24,992 nucleotides of DNA. Source: Kiritimatiellia bacterium (GTDB taxonomy: Bacteria > Verrucomicrobiota > Kiritimatiellia > RFP12 > DVOR01). The position numbers were made by a program, and so were the translations under genes. How positions within the stretch are numbered: position 1 is the stretch's first letter; each line of letters begins with the position of its first letter. The stretch lies in the NCBI GenBank assembly GCA_900771325.1, contig CAAGNN010000131.1:1-24992 (forward strand), read 5' to 3'. A model generated the notes under the pieces. It was given only the letters and a program-made list of their open reading frames with translations, was not told where the DNA came from and ran no database searches. Positions 1-6,818 of the stretch are shown here, one piece after another.

Positions 1-882
1 CGCCGGCTGAACCGTGACGGTGCGGCTCCGCGCCTCGGGCTGGAGGAAGGGGCGGACCTGCAGCACCACCGGGGCCAGCGGGTCGGCGCGCTCCTGAATC
101 TGGGCAAAGGTGGTGAAGGGTGCGCCATTGACCGTGAGGATGACCTCGCCGGCCTGGAGCCCGGCCTGCGCGGCAGGGGTGTCGGGGGAGACCTCGGAGA
201 TGCCCAGCTCGAGCGGGCCGCGCATCACCCCGCCAATCGTCCACATCCCGCTCTCGGCATCGCCCAGGGGCGTATCGAGCACGGTGGCGATTTCCCGGCG
301 TTCGCCGGCGCGCTCAATCGTCAGGCGGACCGTCTCGTTGCTCCCCCCGGCCAGCATACACTCGGTCATCACATCCGCCCACGACTGCACCGCGCGCCCC
401 TCAACCGTCACGATGCGGTCCTTCACGCGCAGCCCTGCCGCCCAAGCGTTGCTCTTGGGCTCCACATAGCCAATCTCCGTGGAGGCGCCGGTCGCTTCGG
501 GCGGGGCGAACCAGGCAATGGCGCAGGCACAAATCAGGGCCAAGACCACGTTGCCCATCGGCCCGGCCACGGCCACGAGGATACGCTTCCAGGGCGCGGC
601 CGGGGGCAGGTGCTCCCCGCCGCCCTGCAGTTTCTCCATCCCCTCGGGGTCGAGCTGCGGCAGGGAGACGTAGCCACCGAAGGGAATTGCCGAGAGGCGC
701 ACCTCGGTGCTGCCCAGCTGCCGCTTCCAGAGCGCCGGGCCAAAGCCAATGGAGAAGACATCGGCGCGCAGCCCCAACAGCCGCGCCACGACGAAGTGGC
801 CCAGCTCGTGGATAAAGACGGCCAGACTAAAGAGCACGAGCGCCAGCACAATCGAGATCGGCCAGAGGAGATAAGCGGGCAT
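1..882 (-). CDS. rseP: RseP-type site-2 intramembrane zinc metalloprotease (M50), partial
   Basis: Reading from the ATG at 882 down to base 1 gives 294 codons with no stop, so the C-terminus is outside the window. The first membrane segment (residues 8-29) holds the zinc-binding HELGH at 25-29. A second hydrophobic stretch starts with AVAGPMGN near 104-111. Two PDZ-like segments follow (about 136-200 and 222-294), the second with the typical AAQAGLQAGEVILTVNG. This order matches RseP/EcfE, which cleaves anti-sigma factors in the inner membrane during envelope stress. The third helix with the zinc-binding Asp should lie beyond the edge. The start is 15 bp after the stop of the upstream PHP gene, so the two are probably co-transcribed with rnr. 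The family is sure; the substrate is inferred only from the family. Confidence 0.93.
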   Translation of the reverse strand, partial: MPAYLLWPISIVLALVLFSLAVFIHELGHFVVARLLGLRADVFSIGFGPALWKRQLGSTEVRLSAIPFGGYVSLPQLDPEGMEKLQGGGEHLPPAAPWKRILVAVAGPMGNVVLALICACAIAWFAPPEATGASTEIGYVEPKSNAWAAGLRVKDRIVTVEGRAVQSWADVMTECMLAGGSNETVRLTIERAGERREIATVLDTPLGDAESGMWTIGGVMRGPLELGISEVSPDTPAAQAGLQAGEVILTVNGAPFTTFAQIQERADPLAPVVLQVRPFLQPEARSRTVTVQPA

Positions 883-897
883 AGGGACCTTTCGGAA

Positions 898-1704
898 TCA
901 GGCTTCCAGCGCTTCAAGGAAGCGCTCGCGGTTGCGGAAGCGGGCAATGTGGGTGTAGCCCACGCGGGCGAGCAACTCGTAAGCGCGGGTGAAGTTGGCG
1001 CAGACGAAGCGGGCGCGGTGGGCATCGGCCGAGACGGTGACGGGGATTTCGCGGTGGAGGCAGGCGCGGAGGATGGCCTCGCTGGGGTAGCACTCCTTGC
1101 AGTCCTTGGCCCAACCCGAGGTGTTGAGTTCCACGGTCATATCCGCAGCCTTGATGGCATCGAGGGCATCGCGGATGAGGGGGGTGACATCCTCAGTGGG
1201 ATAGAAGTCGAACTTCTTGACGAGGTCAAGGTGGCCGGCGATGTTAAAAAGGCCGCTCTCAGCCATCTCGCGGACGGTTATCCAGTAACGGCGGTTGGCG
1301 GCGTTGACCTCTTCCTCAGAGAGTTTCTCCCAGTAGGCGCGCGAGGAGTCGAAGCTCTCGCAGCCGAGGTAGTGAACCGAGCCGATGGCGTAGTCCAGCC
1401 GCGGGTCGCTCGCCATTGGCGCGAGCCACTCGGCCGAACCGTCGAGCCAGTCAAACTCCATCCCGGTGCGGATCTCCATCCGGCCGCGCCGAGCCAGCGA
1501 GGCGAGCACGTCGAAGTAGCGCTGCTCCAAGTGCGGCTGCATAGCCCACTCAGGCACCTTCTCGACCTTTGGCGCATCGCGGTAGTAGTGGTCGGCAAAA
1601 CCGAGAATCTCGACCCCTTGGTCGAGGGCAATCCAGTAGAACTCCTCGGGGTTCTCCGCCCCGTCGCTGAAGGAGGTGTGGTTGTGATAGGAGGCCTTTT
1701 TCAT
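898..1704 (-). CDS. PHP-domain phosphatase, histidinol-phosphatase (HisK/HisJ) type
   Basis: A 268-residue protein with the complete set of PHP metal ligands: H7 and H9 in YHNHTSFSDG, D38-H39 in GFADH, E83 in GMEFDW, H111 in GSVHYLG, H158 in GHLDLVKKF, and D227 and H229 in SADAH. Length and motif order fit the histidinol-phosphate phosphatase branch of the PHP superfamily, which catalyses the penultimate step of histidine synthesis. Other PHP phosphoesterases look similar, and no other his genes are nearby, so the substrate is uncertain. The ATG at 1704 overlaps the rnr stop in an ATGA (1701-1704) and follows an AGGGGAGG-like ribosome binding site inside rnr, which indicates translational coupling. 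A longer in-frame opening upstream encodes only the basic RNase R tail region in another frame and is not needed for the fold. Confidence 0.85.
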   Translation of the reverse strand: MKKASYHNHTSFSDGAENPEEFYWIALDQGVEILGFADHYYRDAPKVEKVPEWAMQPHLEQRYFDVLASLARRGRMEIRTGMEFDWLDGSAEWLAPMASDPRLDYAIGSVHYLGCESFDSSRAYWEKLSEEEVNAANRRYWITVREMAESGLFNIAGHLDLVKKFDFYPTEDVTPLIRDALDAIKAADMTVELNTSGWAKDCKECYPSEAILRACLHREIPVTVSADAHRARFVCANFTRAYELLARVGYTHIARFRNRERFLEALEA

Positions 1705-3956
1705 CCGTGGTGCCTCCCCTTGCCGGCCGGGCGTGGGCCTTTGCCGCCGTGGCGTGGCCCCTTGCCGCGACCGCGGTCGCGTCCGCGCGTCTTGGCGATA
1801 GCCGCCAGGCGCGTCTCCTCTCCGTGGCGCCCGCCATTCCACACATCCACGGCCGAGCCCTGCACGTAGGCGAAGTCCAGCCGGCGGTTCGGGAAGTCAA
1901 CCTTCGCCACATAGACCTTCAGGTTCATCCCCGCGCGGATGGTCAGCTTGCCCACGCCGAGCGTCTCGCTGGTGGCGTTGAAGGTGACGTACTGCCGGGA
2001 GATGCCGGCCACGTGGACCATCCCGGAAATCTGCAGGTCGATAACCTCCACGAAGAAGCCGAAGGGCTTGACGGCCACGACCACCGCGTCGTAGACCTGC
2101 GGCTGGCGCGCGTCGAGCTGCTCTTGGAGGAAGCGGTACTTCTTGATTTCCGTGAGGGCGCGCTCGGCTTCGTCGGCCAACTGCTCGCGCTCGGTGGCGC
2201 GGTTGGCGGCGCGCTCCAACCAGGCCTTGCCGGGCTGCGCGCGCGTGTTCCCCTCCAGGTAGGCGGCCAACTGCCGGTGGAGCACCAGGTCGGGATAGCG
2301 CCGAATGGGCGAGGTGAAGTGGGAGTAGTAGGTGAGCGCCAGACCGAAGTGGCCGTGCTGTTCGGCCGAGTAGAGCGCGCGCTTCATCGAGCGCAACACC
2401 AGCGCGTGGATGTGGTACTTGAGGGGATGATCGGCCGTCTCGCGCAAGAGCGCGGCCAGGGCCTTGGGCTCGCGCAGGTCGCGCGGGCGAATCCCGAGCT
2501 TGCGCAGCTCGAGCTCGAGCTTGGCAATCTTCTCGTCCTCCGGTGGCTCGTGCAGACGGCTGATAATCGGCACTTGGTGGGTGAGCAGCTCACGCGCCAC
2601 AGCCTCGTTGGCCGCCACCATGCAGCACTCGATAAGCTGATGCGATTCGTCGTTCGAGGCCGCGTGAATGCCGGTCATCCGCCCCTCGCTATCGAGGGTA
2701 ATCTCGACCTCCTGCGAGGCCATCTCCAGCGCCGCATTCCGCTCGCGAATCTGCTTGAGCTGCCGCGTGAGCGCCAGCGTCTCCTTGAGCATCGGCTGGG
2801 TGCGTGGGTCGAGCGGACCGCAGGCAATCGTCACCGGGCGGTCTTCCAAGAGGGCGATCGCCTCTTCATAGGCCAAGCGCTGGGCCGAGCGAATGATACT
2901 CTTGGCAAACTGCGTTCCCACCACCTGCCCGCGCTCGTCGTAGGTCAGGAAGACCGAGAAGGTCAGGCGGTCCTCGCCGGGCATCAGCGAGCAGACGCTA
3001 TTGGAGAGCTGCTCGGGGAGCATCGGCACCACCTTGTCAATCAGGTAGACGCTCGTGCCGCGGCGGTAGGCCTCCTTGTCGAGCTCGGAGCCCGGGCGCA
3101 CAAAGTGGCTCACGTCGGCGATATGCACGCCAAGCACCCGCCGCCCCTGCGCGTCGCGCTCCAAGCTGATGGCATCGTCAAAGTCGCGCGCGGTGGCCGG
3201 GTCGATGGTGAGGATAAAGCGGTCGCGCAAGTCCAGGCGCTTGCCCGGCTCGTGCAAGAGCGTGGCCACCTGCTCAGCCTCGCTCACCACCGCCTGGCCG
3301 AAGGCCTCGGGCAGCTCATACTGCCGCAAAATCGCCACCGTATCGAGCGAGGGCTTGTCCGCCGGCCCAATCACCTCCAGCAGCTCCGCCACCAAGCGAT
3401 CGCTCCGCCCCTCCCCGGCACGCTGCACGCGCACCACCACGCGGTCGCCCGGCTTCGCCCCCTTCGCTTCGGCCAACGCAAAGTCGCTGCGGTAAACCGG
3501 GTTCAGCGGCTCAACGCTCCACCGCTCCCCCGTCTTGCGCACCGTCCCCACTACGTCGCGCACCGACTGCTCTTCAATCGTCCGCACCACCCCCACGGGG
3601 TCCGACCGCGTCCCCGGGCGATAGGCCACCGTCACGCGGTCGCCCTGAATGGCCTTGCCCACATCCTGGCTCTCCACAAAGACCTGCTTGCCGGTCTCTT
3701 CATCGGTGACAATCGCCGCGCCACTACGCGTCATCCGCACCGTCCCGGTCAACAACCCGGTCCCTTGCCCCGCGCGGTAGTAGCCCCGCCGCTTCTCCAC
3801 AATCTCCCCCGAGCGCACCATCTCGCGCAAGAGCCCATTCAGCCGCTTGGCCGCCTTCCCGCGCAGCCCCAACGTCTTGATAATCGCCGGCACGCAGAAA
3901 ACCGTCTCCGGCTCACTCTGAAACAGATACCTAATCGCTTGTTCTTCGATATTCAT
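1701..3956 (-). CDS. rnr: Ribonuclease R (RNase II/R family 3'-5' exoribonuclease)
   Basis: The protein has 751 residues. It begins with a winged-helix RNase II N-terminal domain (about 1-60), followed by cold-shock-like OB domains (about 65-195). The RNB catalytic domain carries the signature DPATARDFDDA at 252-262, with the magnesium-binding aspartates, and a later SHFTSPIRRYPDLVLHRQL motif. A C-terminal S1 domain follows (about 635-705). The last 27 residues are a Gly/Arg/Lys-rich tail (GRDRGRGK, GGKGPRPAGKGRHHG), as in many RNase R proteins. The enzyme degrades structured RNA processively in the cytoplasm. The ATG at 3956 gives exactly the expected N-terminus. It lies 7 bases below a strong -10 element, which leaves almost no leader. 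The gene heads a likely operon with the PHP phosphatase and rseP. Confidence 0.97.
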   Translation of the reverse strand: MNIEEQAIRYLFQSEPETVFCVPAIIKTLGLRGKAAKRLNGLLREMVRSGEIVEKRRGYYRAGQGTGLLTGTVRMTRSGAAIVTDEETGKQVFVESQDVGKAIQGDRVTVAYRPGTRSDPVGVVRTIEEQSVRDVVGTVRKTGERWSVEPLNPVYRSDFALAEAKGAKPGDRVVVRVQRAGEGRSDRLVAELLEVIGPADKPSLDTVAILRQYELPEAFGQAVVSEAEQVATLLHEPGKRLDLRDRFILTIDPATARDFDDAISLERDAQGRRVLGVHIADVSHFVRPGSELDKEAYRRGTSVYLIDKVVPMLPEQLSNSVCSLMPGEDRLTFSVFLTYDERGQVVGTQFAKSIIRSAQRLAYEEAIALLEDRPVTIACGPLDPRTQPMLKETLALTRQLKQIRERNAALEMASQEVEITLDSEGRMTGIHAASNDESHQLIECCMVAANEAVARELLTHQVPIISRLHEPPEDEKIAKLELELRKLGIRPRDLREPKALAALLRETADHPLKYHIHALVLRSMKRALYSAEQHGHFGLALTYYSHFTSPIRRYPDLVLHRQLAAYLEGNTRAQPGKAWLERAANRATEREQLADEAERALTEIKKYRFLQEQLDARQPQVYDAVVVAVKPFGFFVEVIDLQISGMVHVAGISRQYVTFNATSETLGVGKLTIRAGMNLKVYVAKVDFPNRRLDFAYVQGSAVDVWNGGRHGEETRLAAIAKTRGRDRGRGKGPRHGGKGPRPAGKGRHHG

Positions 3957-3963
3957 GCCCCTC

Positions 3964-3972
3964 AGTATACCA
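3964..3972 (-). promoter_or_regulatory. Extended -10 promoter for rnr, leaderless geometry
   Basis: On the minus strand this reads TGGTATACT, an extended -10 (TGn plus TATACT). Seven bases (GAGGGGC) separate it from the rnr ATG at 3956, so the predicted transcription start falls on or next to the A of the ATG. There is no convincing TTGACA-like -35 box at 17 bp; the bases there read AAGCGC. GAGG just before the ATG would be too close, and largely untranscribed, to act as a ribosome binding site. Confidence 0.6.
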
Positions 3973-4006
3973 TATCCCGCGCCCCCGCGCTTGCAGCCGT
4001 TCTGGC

Positions 4007-4287
4007 GTGGGGGCTACTCGCCCCCACACCCCTCGGCAGGGCTACTCGCCCTGCACCTCGGGAGCGCGGTGCGCTCCACCCCGGCCAAAGCGCCCTGCGG
4101 GCACTTCGGCTATAGGCACGCACGGGGGCTGCCAGGCACGCGCAGCAGGGATGCGCTTACCGCGCCTCCCCGCCAGGGCCGTTGGGGGCCAGCCCCCAAG
4201 CCCTCGGCGCTGTGCCAGGTTTTGCAGGCCGCCGTCCCGGCGGCCTTGTGGGTAAGCGTTGTGCGGCGGCCTGCTTCGCCAGGCCGC
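4007..4287. repeat. Cluster of short perfect palindromes in the rnr-ilvD intergenic region
   Basis: This non-coding stretch holds a series of perfect GC-rich inverted repeats with different stems. They are 4007-4014/4020-4027 (GTGGGGGC, loop TACTC), 4036-4042/4048-4054 (GCAGGGC, the same loop TACTC), 4060-4066/4070-4076 (GGAGCGC), 4092-4095/4099-4102 (GCCC), 4182-4189/4192-4199 (TTGGGGGC), 4226-4233/4239-4246 (AGGCCGCC) and 4266-4273/4280-4287 (GCGGCCTG, loop CTTCGC). None is followed by a T tract, so they are not ordinary terminators. Short open frames across the region on both strands have no ribosome binding site or recognisable product. Function unknown. Confidence 0.75.
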
Positions 4288-4347
4288 ACGGCGCTCGCCT
4301 CCGCCCCCACGCACCCCCAGCTCCTCCCCCTGCCGCGCCCTTCCCCT

Positions 4348-4672
4348 CGACCCGCCCCGGGTTGACCCTCGACTCGGGCCGGGTTCACTTTGAGGTAGGC
4401 CCGGGTTCGATAATTAACCCCACGGGGATAATTGAATTAAGCCCGTGGGGATAATTGAATTAAGCCCCGTGGGATAATTCCATTAAGCCCGGGGGTTAAT
4501 GGTTCCGACCGCCGGGGCCGATAATTAACCCTTAGGGATAATTCAATTAACCCTAAGGGATAATTCAATTAACCCTGAGGGATAATTCCAGTAACCCTGA
4601 GGGTTATTAATTCCTCCCGCCCCGGGTTCGCCCTCGACCCGCCCCAGGTTCGAGGTGGATCCGCCCCGGGTT
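4348..4672. repeat. Degenerate tandem array, about 15 units, period 21-23 bp, palindromic units
   Basis: The GGG of each unit recurs at 4359, 4381, 4403, 4425, 4448, 4471, 4493, 4514, 4535, 4557, 4579, 4601, 4624, 4646 and 4668. The outer units are GC-rich (CCCGCCCCGGGTT then CGAGGTGGA). The central ones have a CCC-n-GGG core with an AT-rich linker. From 4418 to 4487 the linker is ATAATTGAATTAA; from 4529 to 4594 it is ATAATTCAATTAA, the complementary orientation of the same AATTSAATT dyad. In the second block the cores are CCCTTAGGG, CCCTAAGGG, CCCTGAGGG and CCCTGAGGG at exactly 22 bp. Core and linker are each near-palindromic, with centres 11 bp apart, about one helical turn. It is too short in period for CRISPR and has no coding potential. 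Confidence 0.85.
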
Positions 4673-4690
4673 CTTTTTTTGCCCGGGGCG
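4662..4690. repeat. Perfect 9-bp stem hairpin with T-rich loop
   Basis: CGCCCCGGG at 4662-4670 pairs with CCCGGGGCG at 4682-4690 around an 11-base loop that contains a run of seven T. The T run sits in the loop rather than after the stem, so it does not fit a rho-independent terminator on either strand. The left arm is the final unit of the 22-bp array. Confidence 0.6.
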
Positions 4691-4729
4691 AGGGGGCAGA
4701 CTGAGCAGGCCACTGTCCCCCCTTTCACG

Positions 4730-4837
4730 CGCCGAAGGCGCACCTCTCGGCGGCGATCCGCCACCCTCACGCGAGCGTAGCGAGCACCCTCACGGCCCGT
4801 AGGGCCACCCTTACGCGGGCAGAGCCCGCACCCGCAC
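4730..4837. repeat. Array of variable hairpins joined by a conserved ACCCTCAC linker
   Basis: Five hairpin-like blocks alternate with a near-constant linker: CGCC-GAA-GGCG (4730-4740), GGCGG-CGAT-CCGCC (4749-4762), GCGAGCGTAGCGAGC (4771-4785, an imperfect dyad), GGCCC-GTA-GGGCC (4794-4806) and GCGGGC-AGA-GCCCGC (4815-4829). The linkers are ACCCTCAC at 4763 and 4786, ACCCTTAC at 4807 and ACCCGCAC at 4830. Block centres are about 21-23 bp apart, the same period as the array to the left. Stems differ while pairing is mostly kept. The array ends some 30 bp before the ilvD -10 element. Confidence 0.7.
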
Positions 4838-4868
4838 GCGCCGGGCGATGAAGCGCGTCGGGGAAATG

Positions 4869-4877
4869 TGCTATACT
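4869..4877 (+). promoter_or_regulatory. Extended -10 promoter for ilvD
   Basis: TGCTATACT at 4869-4877 is an extended -10, preceded by AAATG so that the block reads ATGTGCTATACT. The -35 position (4849-4854, TGAAGC) is weak, as at the other three promoters in the window. The expected transcription start near 4884 leaves a leader of about 50 nt with an AAGGAG ribosome binding site before the ATG at 4934. I see no riboswitch or attenuator in this leader. Confidence 0.6.
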
Positions 4878-4933
4878 GGGCGCGTTAGTTGCGAATTGAA
4901 GGAGCCTCAAGGAGGCAGCAGAAGGAGTTGACG

Positions 4934-6604
4934 ATGAATAGCGATCAGATTAAGGCCGGGTATCAGCGTGCACCGCACCGTTCGTTGTTGATGGCGACGG
5001 GGGTCAAGCGCGAGGAGCTGGGCAAGCCCTTCATTGCGGTGTGCTCGTCGTATACCGACATCGTGCCGGGCCATTGCCACCTGCGCGCGGTCAATGAGCT
5101 GGTCAAGGAGGCCATTCGCGAGGCGGGCGGCGTGCCCTTTGAGTTCGATACCATTGCGGTCTGCGACGGCATTGCGATGGGCCATCAGGGGATGAAGATG
5201 AGTCTGCCCAGCCGCGAGTTGATTGCCGACTCGGTGGAGACGATGCTGCGCGCGCACTGCTTTGATGGCGTTATCTGTATTCCGAACTGCGACAAGATTG
5301 TCCCGGGGATGATTTTGGCGGCCCTGCGTGTGAATATTCCCACGCTCTTTGTCTCGGGCGGGCCGATGTTGCCGGGTAAGCACCCGCTCACCGGGAAGGA
5401 CTCGGACCTGAATACGGTCTTTGAGGCGGTGGCCGAATACAAGAACGAGAAGATTACCGCCGAGCAGTTGGCGGCGATTGAGGAGACTTCCTGCCCCGGC
5501 TGCGGCTCGTGCTCGGGGATGTTCACGGCCAACTCTATGAACTGCCTCTGCGAGGCGTTGGGGTTGGCGCTGCCGGGCAACGGTACGATCCCGGCGGTCG
5601 ATCCCCGGCGCAAGGAGCTCTGGCGCCAGGCCGGCAAGCGGATTGTGGAGTTGACGCGCGAGGGTTCGCTGCGTCCGCGCGACTTGGTGGACGAGGCGGG
5701 CATCGACAACGCCTTTACGCTGGATATGGCGATGGGCGGCTCCTCGAATACGGTGCTGCACGTGCTCGCTTTCGCCCACGAGGCGGGGGTGAATTACGAC
5801 CTCAAGCGGATTGATGCCATCTCCAAGCGCACCGCGCACGTCTGTAAGCTCGCGCCTAGCTGCGGCTACCATATGACTGACCTCGACCGCGCCGGCGGCG
5901 TGTCGGCCATTCTCCACCGCATTGCCGAGAAGCCCGGGCTACTGAACCTGGAGAAGCGGACGGTCAGCGGCAAGACGCTGGGCGAGATTGCCGCCGAGCA
6001 CCCGGTCTTGGACGAGACGATTATCCGCCCCTATGACAATCCTTACTCCCCGGATGGCGGGCTCTCGGTGCTCCACGGCAACCTTGCCGAGCAGGGGGCA
6101 ATCGTCAAGCGCGCCGGGGTCTACGCCTCGATGCTCGACTTCACCGGCAAGGCCATCTGCTTCAACTCCCAGGAGGAGGCCTGCGAGGGCATTCTGGCGG
6201 GGAAGGTGCAGGCCGGGCACGTGGTGGTCATCCGCGGCGAAGGGCCCAAGGGCGGCCCGGGAATGCAGGAAATGCTCGCCCCGACGGCCTACATTATTGG
6301 CGCCGGGTTGGGCGAGAAGGTGGCGCTGATTACCGATGGGCGCTTCTCCGGGGCCACGCACGGCGCGTGCATCGGCCACGTCTCGCCCGAAGCGGCCGAG
6401 GGCGGCTTGATTGGCCTAGTGCAGGATGGTGATACCATCCACATCGATATTCCCCACAACAGCCTCACGGTGGCGCTCTCCGAGGCGGAGATTACCGCGC
6501 GCCGCGCCGCCGCCCAGCCTTGGCCCGCGCGCCCGGTGACCGGGTGGCTACGGCGCTACGCCAAGCTCGTCGGCAACGCCTCTACCGGCGCAACGCTGCA
6601 ATAG
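4934..6604 (+). CDS. ilvD: Dihydroxy-acid dehydratase
   Basis: A 556-residue protein of normal length for IlvD/Edd, which dehydrates 2,3-dihydroxy-isovalerate and 2,3-dihydroxy-3-methylvalerate in valine, leucine and isoleucine synthesis. It keeps the iron-sulfur and metal-site motifs: VCDGIAMGHQGM (C77), IPNCDK (C119) and SCPGCGSCSGMFTANSM (C187, C190, C193), plus the C-terminal TDGRFSGATHGACIGHVSPEAAEGG region around the catalytic serine loop. The ATG at 4934 is chosen because AAGGAG lies 7 bases upstream and the protein begins MNSDQIKAG; an upstream TTG in frame would only add leader sequence. No other ilv or leu genes are in the window, so it appears to be transcribed on its own from the promoter at 4869. 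The IlvD call rests on overall similarity rather than Edd (phosphogluconate dehydratase) features. Confidence 0.96.
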   Translation: MNSDQIKAGYQRAPHRSLLMATGVKREELGKPFIAVCSSYTDIVPGHCHLRAVNELVKEAIREAGGVPFEFDTIAVCDGIAMGHQGMKMSLPSRELIADSVETMLRAHCFDGVICIPNCDKIVPGMILAALRVNIPTLFVSGGPMLPGKHPLTGKDSDLNTVFEAVAEYKNEKITAEQLAAIEETSCPGCGSCSGMFTANSMNCLCEALGLALPGNGTIPAVDPRRKELWRQAGKRIVELTREGSLRPRDLVDEAGIDNAFTLDMAMGGSSNTVLHVLAFAHEAGVNYDLKRIDAISKRTAHVCKLAPSCGYHMTDLDRAGGVSAILHRIAEKPGLLNLEKRTVSGKTLGEIAAEHPVLDETIIRPYDNPYSPDGGLSVLHGNLAEQGAIVKRAGVYASMLDFTGKAICFNSQEEACEGILAGKVQAGHVVVIRGEGPKGGPGMQEMLAPTAYIIGAGLGEKVALITDGRFSGATHGACIGHVSPEAAEGGLIGLVQDGDTIHIDIPHNSLTVALSEAEITARRAAAQPWPARPVTGWLRRYAKLVGNASTGATLQ

Positions 6605-6818
6605 CACGCCGGCGGGCTCCCGCGGAATCGTGGAAGCGCGGGGGAGATAACGTGGCAATTATCGATGGGCGATAGACGATAGACGGGAAGCGCGTGCCGC
6701 GACGGGCAAGCCAATGGGATTGGGCCGGGCCTTCCACCTCCGGCGACAGTTCTCTCGTCTATCGGTCATCGTTTATCGCGCGTGGCGCGCAGCGCCGCGA
6801 GCAAAAGGAAGAACGCAT
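6605..6818. repeat. ilvD-ymdB gap with a MITE-like imperfect inverted repeat (6663-6778)
   Basis: Just after the ilvD stop, CCCGCG (6619-6624) can pair with CGCGGG (6637-6642), but no T tract follows, so termination there is doubtful. Further on, the left arm 6663-6689, rich in CGATAGAC, matches the reverse complement of 6750-6778 at about 17 of 23 aligned positions, with roughly 60 bp between the arms. The left arm also contains a short direct repeat (CGATAGACGATAGACG). The element is non-coding, about 116 bp long, and resembles a decayed miniature inverted-repeat element. No clear promoter for ymdB was found. Confidence 0.5.

Noticed and set aside
610..1869. 419-codon plus-strand frame over rseP and the PHP gene
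   Set aside because: It is antisense to two genes with complete motif sets and has no domain of its own.
1707..4115. 802-codon open frame on the plus strand opposite rnr
   Set aside because: It is antisense to a clear RNase R gene, is rich in Arg/His/Leu with no domain pattern, and reflects the lack of stops in GC-rich DNA.
4348..4672. CRISPR array
   Set aside because: The period is only 21-23 bp, there are no unique spacers between constant repeats, and no cas genes are in view.
4662..4690. Rho-independent terminator
   Set aside because: The T run is inside the loop, not after the stem, and the hairpin lies in a divergent region where no gene ends.
3955..4770. Several small open frames in the rnr-ilvD gap on both strands
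   Set aside because: They run through palindromic repeats, have no ribosome binding sites, and give Pro/Arg/Gly-rich products.
6714..6818. N-terminal extension of the YmdB-like protein from an upstream ATG
   Set aside because: The extension is translated from the inverted repeat, whereas the ATG at 6819 has a good ribosome binding site and gives the family N-terminus.
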